Part shown: piece by piece, positions 17,495 to 28,360 of the stretch
How the letters are laid out: each line of letters opens with the position of its first letter
Position numbering within the stretch: the stretch's first letter is position 1
Source of the DNA: DASRZM01 sp035686365
Lineage (GTDB): Bacteria > Pseudomonadota > Gammaproteobacteria > Xanthomonadales > Xanthomonadaceae
DNA length: 64,000 nt
Direction: 5' to 3'
Assembly (NCBI GenBank): GCA_035686365.1
Contig: DASRZM010000119.1
Coordinates: forward strand, 1 to 64,000
The notes under the pieces: generated by a model
What the model was told of the DNA's origin: nothing
Seen by the model: only the letters and a program-made list of their open reading frames with translations
Database searches by the model: none
Position numbers and translations under genes: made by a program

Positions 17495-18226
17495 TCAGCC
17501 GCGCGACCAGGACAGCAGCCGCATCTCGAACCGGTCGCGGCCGCCCTCGCTGCGCAGCACGCGCACCGGCATCGGCGGCAGCCCGGGCGCGAACCAGGCG
17601 GTGGTCGTGCGCTCCCGGTCCGCGCGCCGCTCGGTCAGGGGGACGGCCTCGAAACGTCCGGCGGGGACCTGGATCGTCTGCACGGGGCGCACCCGGTATT
17701 CGACGCTGCGGCTGCGGCCGCGATCGAGCAGCTCGTAGTGCAGGGCCTGGCCCGGCTCGGCACCCGCGGCCTCGTATCCGAGCAGCAGGTTCAGCGATTC
17801 GCGGGTGACCGCGTGCGCCGGCAACGGCATCGGGCCGCGGCGGTCGGCGTCGACATCGCCGCTCCAGCGCGCCTGCCCCTGTTCCCAGTCGAACTCGGTG
17901 ACGACCTCGCGCGTGCCCAGTCGCATGCCGTTGCGCACCACCGAGCGGACCAGCCGGAGCCGCTCTCCGCGCAGCTCGAAATCGCTCAGCTGCTCGGAGC
18001 GGTAGCCGGCCAGGCGCGCCATCCCGGCGGTGGAGTCGGCATCCAGCAGCAGCCGCCAGCGGTCATCGGCCACGCGCGAAAGCAGCACCCGCGTGCTCCC
18101 CTGCGGCTTGCCGTCGACCAGCACCTCGTAGTGGGCCCGGTAGGGCGCCAGGCCCGGCGCGGCCAGAACCGGCGACGCGGCCATCAGCAGGAACAGGGCC
18201 ATGACGCAGGTCCGCGAGGCGTGCAT
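17495..18226 (-). CDS. DUF3108 periplasmic protein
   Basis: A 243-residue protein with a signal peptide (MALFLLMAASPVLAAPG, cleavage near residue 22) and a DUF3108 beta-rich domain. YRAHYEVLVDGKPQGSTRV near the mature N-terminus and YRVRPVQTIQVPAGRFEAVPL toward the end are typical of this family, which is often encoded beside purN in xanthomonads and related gammaproteobacteria. The function is not known; it is probably periplasmic. Its start overlaps the purN stop by one base, so it is the last gene of the purM-purN unit. Confidence 0.85.
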   Translation of the reverse strand: MHASRTCVMALFLLMAASPVLAAPGLAPYRAHYEVLVDGKPQGSTRVLLSRVADDRWRLLLDADSTAGMARLAGYRSEQLSDFELRGERLRLVRSVVRNGMRLGTREVVTEFDWEQGQARWSGDVDADRRGPMPLPAHAVTRESLNLLLGYEAAGAEPGQALHYELLDRGRSRSVEYRVRPVQTIQVPAGRFEAVPLTERRADRERTTTAWFAPGLPPMPVRVLRSEGGRDRFEMRLLSWSRG

Positions 18227-18912
18227 CAGGGCGCCCGCGCCGGGTGCAGGGCATCGTCGCTGCCCAGCGCCAGCGCTGCCGGCAGCGGCCTGCCGTCGAA
18301 CTCTACGCCCCCTGCGGCCAGCACGATCCGGCGCTCGGCGATCAGCCCGACGCCGGCCACCAGCAGCGGATGCTCGCGCTCCAGCACCCGCGCGGCAAGC
18401 GCCTCGGGCGAGTCGCCCGCCAGCACCGGTACGCGCGCGCAGGCGAACACCGGGCCGGCATCGAGCTCGGGGGTCACGAAGTGCAGGCTGGCGCCGTGCA
18501 TGCGCACGCCGTCGGCCAGCGCGCGTGCGTGTGTACGCAGTCCCGGGTAGGCGGGCAGCAGCGAAGGATGGATATTGATCATGCGTCCGAAGAACGGCTG
18601 CAGTACGTCGGCCCCGATGATGCGCATGAATCCGGCGCAGACGATGAGTTGCGGCTGAACGCCCTGGAGCAAACGCACCAGGGCGGCATCGAAGCCGGCG
18701 CGACCTGCATGCACTGTGGGATCGATCGCGAGTGCGCCGATGCCGTGGGCGCGTGCGCGTGCGAGCGCGCCGCTGGCGGGACGGTCGCTGATCACGCCGG
18801 TGATGGTGATCGGCAGCCGGCCGGACCCGGCCGCATCGATCAGGGCCTGCAGGTTGCTGCCGCGGCCGGATGCCAGGACCGCGACGCGCAGCGGCTCAGC
18901 CGATGCGGACAC
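18226..18912 (-). CDS. purN: Phosphoribosylglycinamide formyltransferase PurN
   Basis: Transfers a formyl group from 10-formyl-tetrahydrofolate to GAR, the third step of purine synthesis. The 228-residue protein has the GAR transformylase start VLASGRGSNLQALIDA, the catalytic INIHPSLLPAYPGLRTHARA (Asn, His) region and the HFVTPELDAGPV segment holding the catalytic Asp. The GTG start at 18912 lies inside the last 17 bases of purM and is the most economical; the open frame to 18999 would duplicate purM sequence out of frame. The length is slightly above the E. coli 212. Confidence 0.93.
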   Translation of the reverse strand: MSASAEPLRVAVLASGRGSNLQALIDAAGSGRLPITITGVISDRPASGALARARAHGIGALAIDPTVHAGRAGFDAALVRLLQGVQPQLIVCAGFMRIIGADVLQPFFGRMINIHPSLLPAYPGLRTHARALADGVRMHGASLHFVTPELDAGPVFACARVPVLAGDSPEALAARVLEREHPLLVAGVGLIAERRIVLAAGGVEFDGRPLPAALALGSDDALHPARAP

Positions 18913-19936
18913 GCTCGCCTTCGCCGGCGCGCACGACCTGGCCGATCGTCCAGTGGGCCAGCCCGGCCGTGTCCAGTGCGGCTGCGGCGGCTTTGGCATC
19001 GGATCGGGCGACGATCAGGGCGAAGCCGATGCCGCAGTTGAAGGTGCGCCACATCTCCCGGCTCGGCACCGCGCCCTCGCGCTGCAGCCACTCGAACACC
19101 GGCGGCAGGGGCCACGCCGAGGCGTCGATGCGCAGCCCCAGACCCTCGGGAACGACGCGGACCAGGTTTTCGGTCAGGCCGCCACCGGTGACGTGCGCCA
19201 TCGCGTGCACATCGAGCTTTCGGCGCAGTGCGAGCATCGGCTTGACGTAGATCGTGGTGGGTTCCATCAGGGCATCGCCCAGCGGCCTGCCGCCGACGTC
19301 GAGCTGCGCCGGGGCGCCGGCGCGCTCCCAGATCCGGCGGATCAGCGAGTAGCCGTTGGAGTGCGGGCCGCTGGAGGCGATGCCGATCACCAGGTCTCCG
19401 GCTGCGACACGGCTGCCGTCGAGCAACTGTGATTTCTCGACCGCGCCCACGCAGAAGCCGGCCAGATCGTATTCGCCCGGGCCGTACATGTCGGGCATCT
19501 CCGCGGTCTCGCCGCCGATCAGCGCGCAGCCGGCCAGTTCACAGCCGCGGGCGATGCCCGCGACCACCGCCACCGTGGTCTCGACATCGAGCCGCCCGGT
19601 GGCGAAATAGTCCAGAAAGAACAGCGGCTCGGCGCCCTGCACCAGCACGTCGTTCACGCACATGGCCACCAGATCGATACCGATGCTGTCGTGCCGGCCC
19701 AGCTGCTGCGCAAGCTTCAGCTTGGTGCCGACGCCGTCGGTGCCGGACACCAGGACCGGCTCGCGGTAGCGACCGGACAGGTCGAACAGCGCCCCGAAGC
19801 CGCCCAGCCCACCCATCACGCCGGGCCGGAAGGTGCGGCGGACCAGCGGCTTGATGCGCTCGACCACGGCATTGCCCGCATCGATGTCGACGCCGGCGTC
19901 CTTGTAGGTCAGCGGCGGCTTCTGCGGCGGATCCAC
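18896..19936 (-). CDS. purM: Phosphoribosylformylglycinamidine cyclo-ligase PurM
   Basis: Closes the imidazole ring to give AIR, the fifth step of de novo purine synthesis. The 346-residue protein starts LTYKDAGVDIDAGN after a short leader and contains VSGTDGVGTKLKLA, CVNDVLVQGAEPLFFLDY, GGETAEMPDMY and SSGPHSNGYSL, all typical of PurM. The GTG at 19936 was chosen because it gives the family length (E. coli 345); the open frame to 20308 runs antisense through the divergent DUF2066 gene. It precedes purN with a 17-base overlap. Confidence 0.94.
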   Translation of the reverse strand: MDPPQKPPLTYKDAGVDIDAGNAVVERIKPLVRRTFRPGVMGGLGGFGALFDLSGRYREPVLVSGTDGVGTKLKLAQQLGRHDSIGIDLVAMCVNDVLVQGAEPLFFLDYFATGRLDVETTVAVVAGIARGCELAGCALIGGETAEMPDMYGPGEYDLAGFCVGAVEKSQLLDGSRVAAGDLVIGIASSGPHSNGYSLIRRIWERAGAPAQLDVGGRPLGDALMEPTTIYVKPMLALRRKLDVHAMAHVTGGGLTENLVRVVPEGLGLRIDASAWPLPPVFEWLQREGAVPSREMWRTFNCGIGFALIVARSDAKAAAAALDTAGLAHWTIGQVVRAGEGERVRIG

Positions 19937-20071
19937 GATGCGGGTGGGGGGTGAGGGGCGCGAATGATAGCAAGGCGCCGCGGTCCGCGGCCCTGCCGGG
20001 GACGCGGCGATGGACGCAGCCCCCCGGGCTTGGGCAACATGACCGCCCCCACCCGACCCGGATTCGAGCCG

Positions 20072-21163
20072 ATGCTCCCGCGACCGACCTTCTCGCTGGC
20101 GACGCTGGTGCTGGCCGTGCTGCTGGCTGCCCTGGCCGGGCCCGGCGCCGCGGCCCAGGGCGCGCTCTCGCTCTACGAGGGCGAGGCGCGGGTGACCAGC
20201 CAGGACGCCGGGGAACGCAATGCAGTGCTGCCCAAGGCCCTGGCACAGGTCTTCGTCAAGCTCACCGGGGACCCGCAGGCGGTCGGGCAGCCGGCGCTGG
20301 CGCGCCACCTGCCCGACGCCCAGTCGCTGATGCGGCAGTACCGCTATCGCCAGAGCCTGGCCACCATCGACGGCCAGCCGGTGGTCCGGCTGTACGTCGT
20401 GGCCGCGTTCGACCGCAGCCGCGTCGACGCGATCCTTGCAGGGGCCGGTGTGGCGGTCTGGCCGCAGCCGCGCCCCGAGCCGCTGGTCTGGCTGGCGATC
20501 GACGACGGCCGCGGCGCCCGCCTGGTCTCGCGCGCGCAGTCCGGCGCCGCGGCGCCCCTGATCGACGAGGCGCTCGAGCGCGGCCTGGTACTGCGCTTTC
20601 CGGCGCAGGAGGACGCCCGCGCCTCACCGGACCCGGTCGCGGCGGCCTGGAGCGGCGAAACCGAGCCGCTGGTCGAAGCCTCGCGCCGGCATGGCGCCTC
20701 CACGCTGCTCGTGGGCCGACTGCAGCGCAGCGACGGCACCTGGCGCTCGCGCTGGATCGTGGTGGACGCCGGTCGCACGGTCAGCAGCTTCGATGCCGCC
20801 GATCCGGATCCGCGCAAGCTGATGGTGCGTGCCGGCGGCCTGGCCGTGGACGCACTGGCAAGCCATTACTCCAACCCGGCGTTGCTGGGGACTCCCGGCG
20901 AGTACGTGCTCGAACTCTCGGGCGTGGATTCGGTGACCGCCTACGCCGAGGCGCTGGGGGCATTGCGCGAGCTGGCCGTCGTGCGCGAGCTGTGGGTGGA
21001 GGCGGCCGACGGCGACCGGCTGCGGCTGCGCGTGGCGCTGGGCACGGGTGTCGAGGGTCTGCTGCGTCTGCTCGAAGGCAGCAGGGTGCTCTCGGTCGAT
21101 GATCGGGTCGCCTCCGATCCGCGCTGGGGCCCGGCCGATGCGCGCCTCGTAGTACGCAGATGA
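20072..21163 (+). CDS. DUF2066 exported protein
   Basis: A 363-residue protein with a strong signal peptide (MLPRPTFSLATLVLAVLLAA, cleavage after GPGAAAQ). The mature part matches DUF2066: LYEGEARVTSQDAGERNAVLPKAL, a LARHLPDAQSLMRQYRYRQ segment and a C-terminal VLELSGVDSVTAYAEALGAL domain. The function is unknown, probably envelope-linked. An ATG at 20039 would add 11 residues and cannot be excluded. It diverges from purM; CGAATGATAGCAAGG in the gap could hold a -10 element. The stop overlaps the next start as ATGA, the first link of a four-gene coupled chain. Confidence 0.85.
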   Translation: MLPRPTFSLATLVLAVLLAALAGPGAAAQGALSLYEGEARVTSQDAGERNAVLPKALAQVFVKLTGDPQAVGQPALARHLPDAQSLMRQYRYRQSLATIDGQPVVRLYVVAAFDRSRVDAILAGAGVAVWPQPRPEPLVWLAIDDGRGARLVSRAQSGAAAPLIDEALERGLVLRFPAQEDARASPDPVAAAWSGETEPLVEASRRHGASTLLVGRLQRSDGTWRSRWIVVDAGRTVSSFDAADPDPRKLMVRAGGLAVDALASHYSNPALLGTPGEYVLELSGVDSVTAYAEALGALRELAVVRELWVEAADGDRLRLRVALGTGVEGLLRLLEGSRVLSVDDRVASDPRWGPADARLVVRR

Positions 21164-21744
21164 GCTGGCGACAGCTCCCGAACGCGATCACGCTGCTGCG
21201 CATCGCCTCGGTGGCACCGATCGTGTGGCTGCTGCGCGCGGGCGAGTACCGCATCGCCTTCTGGGTGGCTCTGGCTGCCGGTGCCTCCGACGGGCTGGAC
21301 GGCTGGCTGGCCAAGCGCTTCGACTGGCGCACGCGGCTGGGCGGTCTGCTCGATCCGGTCGCCGACAAGCTGCTGCTCAACGCCTGTTATTTGGGGCTGT
21401 GGGGGGCGGGTCACGTCCCGACCTGGCTGGCCGTCCTGATCGTCGGACGCGACCTGGTGATCTTCGGTGGCGCGGTGGGCTACCACTGGCTGATCGCGCC
21501 GCTGAAGGCAAATCCGACGTTGCTCAGCAAGGCCACGACGCTGGCCCAGATCGTGTTGCTGGTGGCCTGGCTGCTGGACCTTGCCTACCTGCCGCTGGGC
21601 GAGGGCACGTTGCTGGCCGGCGCGGCGCTGGTCGCTGCACTCACCGCAGCGAGCGGCATCGACTACGTGCTGCGCTGGAGCCTGCGCGCGTGGCGTCAAG
21701 CAAGGGCACGGGGCAACCGGCGCCGTACCGTGGAGGGGCGATGA
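21160..21744 (+). CDS. CDP-alcohol phosphatidyltransferase (PgsA-like)
   Basis: A 194-residue integral membrane enzyme with the CDP-alcohol phosphotransferase motif visible as DGLDGWLAKRFDWRTRLGG followed by DPVADK (residues about 46-74), including the metal-binding aspartates. Members make phosphatidylglycerolphosphate or cardiolipin-type lipids; the N-terminus LPNAITLLRI resembles PgsA, so phosphatidylglycerol synthesis is the best guess. It has about five to six membrane helices. It overlaps the DUF2066 gene and the AI-2E gene by 4 bases each, implying translational coupling. Confidence 0.88.
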   Translation: MSWRQLPNAITLLRIASVAPIVWLLRAGEYRIAFWVALAAGASDGLDGWLAKRFDWRTRLGGLLDPVADKLLLNACYLGLWGAGHVPTWLAVLIVGRDLVIFGGAVGYHWLIAPLKANPTLLSKATTLAQIVLLVAWLLDLAYLPLGEGTLLAGAALVAALTAASGIDYVLRWSLRAWRQARARGNRRRTVEGR

Positions 21745-22910
21745 GCGATACGCACAAATGGCAGCTGCTGGCGTTGACGGTACTGATCGGCGGCCTGGTC
21801 TACCTGCTGGCGCCGGTGCTCACGCCGTTCGCGGTGGCGGCACTGCTGGCCTACCTGGGCGATCCGCTGTGCGACCGGCTTGCGCGCCGGATGCCGCGCG
21901 CACTGGCGGTGACGCTGGTATTCGTGCTGATGGTGCTGGCCCTGGTCGGTGCGCTGCTGCTGCTGGTGCCGATGGTCGTGAACCAGATCGAGCGGTTCGC
22001 CGAGGCGCTGCCGCGCTGGATGGAATGGTTCCGGCAGACCGCGGCGCCCTGGATCGAGGCCAGGGTCGGATTCCGGCTGCCGGAGCTGCAGGGCGATGGC
22101 CTGGTCGAGGCGCTGCGCGAGCACTGGCAGCAGGCCGGAAACATCGCCGCGAACCTGATCGGCGGCGTGTCCCGGTCGGGCATGGCGATCCTGACCTGGA
22201 TCGCCAACCTGATCGTGATCCCGGTGGTGACCTTCTACCTGATGCGCGACTGGGACGTGCTGGTGGAGCGCATCCGCCAGCTGCTGCCGCGTTCGGTGGA
22301 GCCGACCGTCTCGCGTCTGGCGCGCGAGTCCGACCAGATGCTGGGCGGGTTCCTGCGCGGCCAGCTCAGCGTGATGTTCGCGCTGGGGGTGATCTACGCC
22401 GTCGGCCTGTGGCTGGTCGGTATCGACCTGGCCTTGCTGATCGGAATGATCGCGGGCCTGCTCAGCTTCGTGCCGTACCTGGGCACCTTCGTGGGCGTGC
22501 TGATCGCGGTGATCGCGGCACTGGTCCAGTACGGCGATGTCATGCACGTGGCGCTGGTGCTGGTGGTGTTCGTGGTCGGCCAGATCCTGGAAGGCAACGT
22601 GCTCACGCCGTGGCTGGTGGGCGACCGCATCGGCATGCACCCGGTGGCGGTGATCTTCGCGGTGCTCGCCGGCGGCCAGCTGTTCGGCTTCCTGGGCATG
22701 CTGCTGGCACTGCCGGTGGCCGCCGTGATCATGGTCGTGCTGCGCTACGCGCACTCCCGATACCGCCAGAGCGAGCTGTACGGCGCCGAGGCCGGAGCGA
22801 TCGTGCCGGAGCCGATGCAGCCCGGATCGATCACCGTCTCCTCGCCGCCGGCGCCGGCCGACGAGGGCGGGCTCGGCGCGGCGGGCGGCGACGAGCCCGG
22901 GCCGCAATGA
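21741..22910 (+). CDS. AI-2E family (PerM-like) transporter
   Basis: A 389-residue inner-membrane protein with about eight helices, of the family once tied to autoinducer-2 export and now considered general small-molecule or ion carriers. Landmarks are VLTPFAVAALLAYLGDPL, a large periplasmic/soluble segment (about residues 95-150), FVPYLGTFVGVLIAVIAAL and EGNVLTPWLVGDRIGMHPV. A Gly/Pro-rich tail of about 45 residues follows the last helix. In many gammaproteobacteria a permease of this type precedes hda, as here. Overlaps both neighbours by 4 bases. Confidence 0.9.
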   Translation: MSDTHKWQLLALTVLIGGLVYLLAPVLTPFAVAALLAYLGDPLCDRLARRMPRALAVTLVFVLMVLALVGALLLLVPMVVNQIERFAEALPRWMEWFRQTAAPWIEARVGFRLPELQGDGLVEALREHWQQAGNIAANLIGGVSRSGMAILTWIANLIVIPVVTFYLMRDWDVLVERIRQLLPRSVEPTVSRLARESDQMLGGFLRGQLSVMFALGVIYAVGLWLVGIDLALLIGMIAGLLSFVPYLGTFVGVLIAVIAALVQYGDVMHVALVLVVFVVGQILEGNVLTPWLVGDRIGMHPVAVIFAVLAGGQLFGFLGMLLALPVAAVIMVVLRYAHSRYRQSELYGAEAGAIVPEPMQPGSITVSSPPAPADEGGLGAAGGDEPGPQ

Positions 22911-23599
22911 ATGCACCGCAGCTTCCGCTCGCGCTGCGCCATCCGCCGGACCAGCGCCTGGCCACGCTGGTCGGCGAGGCCGGACGGCACGCGGGCCTGC
23001 TGGCCGCTGTCGCCGAGGGCCGCAGCGGCGAATGGCTGTACCTGCGCGGGCCGGCAGCCAGCGGCAAGACCCACGCGCTGATCGGCGCGTGCATCGCCGC
23101 CGATGGCAGCGGCCGCCGGGCCGCCTACGTTGCGCTGTCCGCCCAGGGTGCACGGGGCCTGGCCGAATCCGCCAGCGGCAGCGCGCTGGTGGCGATCGAC
23201 GGCATCGAGGCGATCGCGGGCGATCCGGAAATCGAAAGCGCGTTGTTCGCACTGCACAACCGGTTGCGGGCGGATGGCGCCAGCGTGCTGTATGCGGCGC
23301 GCGAACCCCCGGCGCAGCTCCCGCTGCAGCTTCCGGACCTGCGTTCGCGGCTGTCGCAGTGCACGCAGCTGATCCTTCGCCCGCCCGGCGAGTGCGAGCG
23401 CCGCGAACTGCTGGTCGCGCGCGCGGCCGCCCGCGGCCTGGCGCTCGACGAGGCCGTGGTCGAATTCCTGTTCCGACGCGTCGGCCGCGACCTGGGAACG
23501 CTCACGGCGCTGCTCGATCGCATCGACCGCGCCAGCCTGGCCGCGCAGCGCCGGGTGACAGTGCCGTTCGTGCGGGGGTTGCTGGAGGTGGACCGGTAG
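22907..23599 (+). CDS. hda: DnaA regulatory inactivator Hda
   Basis: With the DNA-loaded beta clamp, Hda stimulates ATP hydrolysis by DnaA and prevents re-initiation of replication. The 230-residue protein begins with a clamp-binding motif QLPLAL at residues 5-10, then an AAA+ domain with GPAASGKTHAL as Walker A, ALVAIDGIEAIAGDPE as Walker B region, and an arginine-finger/sensor region LPDLRSRLSQC. It overlaps the AI-2E gene by 4 bases. Compared with DnaA it lacks the DNA-binding domain IV, supporting Hda. Confidence 0.93.
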   Translation: MNAPQLPLALRHPPDQRLATLVGEAGRHAGLLAAVAEGRSGEWLYLRGPAASGKTHALIGACIAADGSGRRAAYVALSAQGARGLAESASGSALVAIDGIEAIAGDPEIESALFALHNRLRADGASVLYAAREPPAQLPLQLPDLRSRLSQCTQLILRPPGECERRELLVARAAARGLALDEAVVEFLFRRVGRDLGTLTALLDRIDRASLAAQRRVTVPFVRGLLEVDR

Positions 23600-23647
23600 C
23601 ACCGGGTCCGGCGTCGACAGGATCGACGCGATCCCGAGCCCCGGGCC

Positions 23648-24349
23648 TTACGCCCTCAACCGCGCGTCCAGCATCGCCAGCCGTTCCGGTGTGCCGACGT
23701 CGCACCAGCCGCCGTGATGGTGCTCGCCGCTGATTGCCTCGTGCGCCATCCATCCACGCAGGATCGGCGCCAGTGCGAACCGGGGCGGATCCTCGCTGGC
23801 GCCTTGGGCTGCGCCCACAACCTTGCGCCAGCCCTCCAGGACCTGCGGGCGGTAGCTGCCGATGCCGGCGTAGGTCAGCAGCGGCGCGCCGTGCGTCCGG
23901 ACCCGACCATCGGCTCCCAGCGCGAAGTCGCCGCGCGGCTTTTCCGGCGGGACCGCGACCAGCACCAGATGCGCCACGCCCTCGGGCTCGCGCGGCAGGC
24001 GCGCGAAATCGTAGTCGGTCCAGACGTCGCCGTTGACCAGGAGGAAAGGGTCCCCGCCGAGCAAGCGCATCGCATGCAGCATTCCGCCGCCGGTCTCCAG
24101 CGGGATCTCGCCTTCGGCCGAATAGTGCAGGTGTACGCCCCAGCGTTCGCCATCGCCCAGCCGCTCCGGAAATCGCGCGGTCAGGTGTGCGGTGTTGATC
24201 ACGATCTCGTGCACGCCGATCGCCGCGAGCTTCTCTATGTGGTGGACGATCAGCGGCTTGCCGCCCACCTGCAACAGCGGCTTGGGCGTGACGTCGGTCA
24301 GCGGGCGCATGCGCTCGCCACGGCCTGCGGCCAGGATCAGCGCACGCAT
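23648..24349 (-). CDS. murU: N-acetylmuramate-1-phosphate uridylyltransferase MurU
   Basis: Converts MurNAc-1-phosphate plus UTP to UDP-MurNAc in the cell-wall recycling route known from Pseudomonas. The 233-residue nucleotidyltransferase shows LILAAGRGERMRPLTDVTPKP, ETGGGM and LVNGDVWTDYDF motifs. The pairing with amgK (10 bases upstream) makes MurU much more likely than other sugar-1-phosphate nucleotidyltransferases. The route bypasses the fosfomycin-sensitive MurA step. Confidence 0.92.
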   Translation of the reverse strand: MRALILAAGRGERMRPLTDVTPKPLLQVGGKPLIVHHIEKLAAIGVHEIVINTAHLTARFPERLGDGERWGVHLHYSAEGEIPLETGGGMLHAMRLLGGDPFLLVNGDVWTDYDFARLPREPEGVAHLVLVAVPPEKPRGDFALGADGRVRTHGAPLLTYAGIGSYRPQVLEGWRKVVGAAQGASEDPPRFALAPILRGWMAHEAISGEHHHGGWCDVGTPERLAMLDARLRA

Positions 24350-24359
24350 GGGGGCCGCC

Positions 24360-25382
24360 TCATGCCGCTACCGCCGTGAGGTCGCGCCCGGCCACCGCAC
24401 GCTCGAGAATTCCGACCAGTGCCCTGGTTTCCCGGTGGCGCAGGCCGACCTCGCGGGTGTAGTGCCACACCAGCGGCAGGTCCTGCAGGTAGCCGGGCTT
24501 GCCGTCGCGGTACCAGAGCCTGCAGAAGATGCCCAGCACCTTGAGGTGACGCTGCAGGCCCATCAGGTCGAACCAGCGTCCGAAGCGCTCGGGGCCGGCA
24601 TCGGTCACGTGCGCGGCCTGCAGACGGCACCGGTGCGCCTGGGCCCATTCGTACACGCGCGGCTCCGGCCAGGCGACGTAGCAGTCGCGCAGCAGCGAGA
24701 CCAGGTCATAGGTGACCGGGCCGACCACGGCGTCCTGGAAGTCCAGCAGGCCCGGTCCAGCGCCTTCGCTCACCAGCAGGTTGCGCGAGTGGTAGTCGCG
24801 GTGGACGAACGCGCACGGTTGTTCCAGCGCCGCCTCGACCAGGCCCGAGAACGCGGCCGCGATCGTCTCCTGGTCCCCGCTGTCGGGATCGAAGCCCAGG
24901 TGCCTGCGCAGGAACCAGGCGGGCATCAGTTCCATCTCCTCCAGGAGGCGGCGGCCGTCGTAAGGCGGCAGCCCCTCGACCTCGACCCGGGTCTGCATGC
25001 GCACAAGCGTGTCGAGCGCGACCGCATACAGGGCATCGACGGAGTCAGGCGTCAGTTCCGGCAGGTACAGCCGGGCGCCCAGGTCGCTCATCAGGACGAA
25101 GCCGGCGTCGGCGTCCACGGCCAGCGGCCGGGGCGCGTTGAGGCCGGCCGCAAGCAGGCGCCGGTCCACGTCGAGCCACGGTCGCACGTCCTCGTGCTGC
25201 GGGGGCGCGTCCATCAGGATGGCGCTGGCGCCCCCGTTGCGGACGCGCCAGTAGCTGCGGAAGCTGGCGTCGACCGAGGCCGATTCGACCGTGAAGCCGG
25301 CATCGAACCCGGGCGGTCGCCCCTGGTGCAGGGCCTGCGCGAGGAAGCGTCGGCGCTCGGATTCCCTGGACGGATCGGACAT
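24360..25382 (-). CDS. amgK: N-acetylmuramate/N-acetylglucosamine kinase AmgK
   Basis: Phosphorylates the anomeric carbon of MurNAc and GlcNAc released from recycled peptidoglycan. The 340-residue protein is an APH-fold kinase with FVHRDYHSRNLLV (catalytic loop) and LLDFQDAVVGPVTYDL (metal-binding DFQ). The start at 25382 gives MSDPSRESERRRFL, typical of AmgK; the frame open to 25523 runs through the promoter region of the divergent suf operon. It forms a two-gene unit with murU. Confidence 0.92.
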   Translation of the reverse strand: MSDPSRESERRRFLAQALHQGRPPGFDAGFTVESASVDASFRSYWRVRNGGASAILMDAPPQHEDVRPWLDVDRRLLAAGLNAPRPLAVDADAGFVLMSDLGARLYLPELTPDSVDALYAVALDTLVRMQTRVEVEGLPPYDGRRLLEEMELMPAWFLRRHLGFDPDSGDQETIAAAFSGLVEAALEQPCAFVHRDYHSRNLLVSEGAGPGLLDFQDAVVGPVTYDLVSLLRDCYVAWPEPRVYEWAQAHRCRLQAAHVTDAGPERFGRWFDLMGLQRHLKVLGIFCRLWYRDGKPGYLQDLPLVWHYTREVGLRHRETRALVGILERAVAGRDLTAVAA

Positions 25383-25536
25383 GGTTTCGGGACTGCAATG
25401 GACGCCGCAGTCTAGCGACCGCCCGTCGCCGCCGCGAGGCCGAGGCGGCACATTCCCTGCGCTCGGGCGCACGGACGGCCGGCGCACTGCCAGCCACCTG
25501 AACGTCGATCGCGCGACCCGCAACGCGAGGCTGGGA

Positions 25537-25576
25537 TTGACCTGCGGTCAAATGGTACCATATCAGTCCGATATGG
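25537..25576 (+). promoter_or_regulatory. Suf operon promoter with two inverted-repeat operators
   Basis: TTGACC at 25537-25542 can serve as -35, with TATCAG at 25561-25566 as -10 (18-base spacing). The -35 is itself half of a perfect palindrome TTGACC-TGC-GGTCAA (25537-25551). A second perfect palindrome CCATATC-AGTCC-GATATGG (25558-25576) covers the -10 and precedes the first ATG by 10 bases. Both are plausible sites for the Rrf2 repressor encoded immediately downstream; TTGAC/GTCAA resembles half-sites of IscR type-1 operators but with shorter spacing. Confidence 0.6.
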
Positions 25577-25586
25577 AGGCCGGCCG

Positions 25587-26030
25587 ATGCTCAGGGTCAG
25601 CAAGCTCACCGATTACGCCACCGTGGTGATGACCACGCTGGCGCAGGCCGACGAGGCGGTGGTGTCCGCGCTGGCGGTGGCGCAGCGCGCGCAGCTGGAG
25701 CCGCCGACCGTCGCCAAGCTGCTCAAGCTGCTCGCCCATGCCGGCCTGGTGAATTCACAGCGCGGTGCCGGCGGCGGTTACCGGCTGGCGCGGGCGGCGC
25801 GCGAGATCACCGTGGCCGACATCGTCGAGGCGATCGAGGGGCCGTTCGGGATGACCGAGTGCAGCGTCCACGACGGCCTGTGCGGCTACGAGCACCATTG
25901 CGGCGTGCGCAGCAACTGGCGCCGCATCAGCGCCGCGATCGGCGAGGCGCTGCGCGGCGTCACCCTGGCCGACATGACGAGTCCGCCGGCGCCGCGCGCG
26001 ATCATCCCGGTGCGCATCGCGCTGAGCTGA
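25587..26030 (+). CDS. Rrf2-family iron-sulfur regulator of the suf operon
   Basis: A 147-residue winged-helix regulator of the Rrf2/IscR/SufR type. The N-terminus (SKLTDYATVVMTTLAQ) and recognition helix region PPTVAKLLKLLAHAGLV are typical. Three cysteines, Cys92, Cys99 and Cys105 (C-x6-C-x5-C), can ligate a [2Fe-2S] cluster. It is the first gene of the suf cluster, 88 bases before sufB, so it probably senses cluster status and represses its own operon through the palindromes just upstream. It is SUF-type by context rather than IscR. Confidence 0.93.
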   Translation: MLRVSKLTDYATVVMTTLAQADEAVVSALAVAQRAQLEPPTVAKLLKLLAHAGLVNSQRGAGGGYRLARAAREITVADIVEAIEGPFGMTECSVHDGLCGYEHHCGVRSNWRRISAAIGEALRGVTLADMTSPPAPRAIIPVRIALS

Positions 26031-26118
26031 AGCGGGTCGTATCGAGCCGAATCGAGCTGCATTTCGCTGAATTGCGGCCGGCCGCGCAACCCGCGGACCG
26101 TCCAGAAACGAGAGAACC

Positions 26119-27558
<1,440 letters not shown>

Positions 27559-27586
27559 AACCCTCGAAGACAATGGATCCGCAAGC

Positions 27587-28356
<770 letters not shown>

Positions 28357-28360
<4 letters not shown>

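Noticed and set aside
25537..25551. A true IscR type-1 operator
   Set aside because: TTGACC-TGC-GGTCAA has a shorter centre than the IscR type-1 consensus I know; I list it only as a candidate Rrf2 site.
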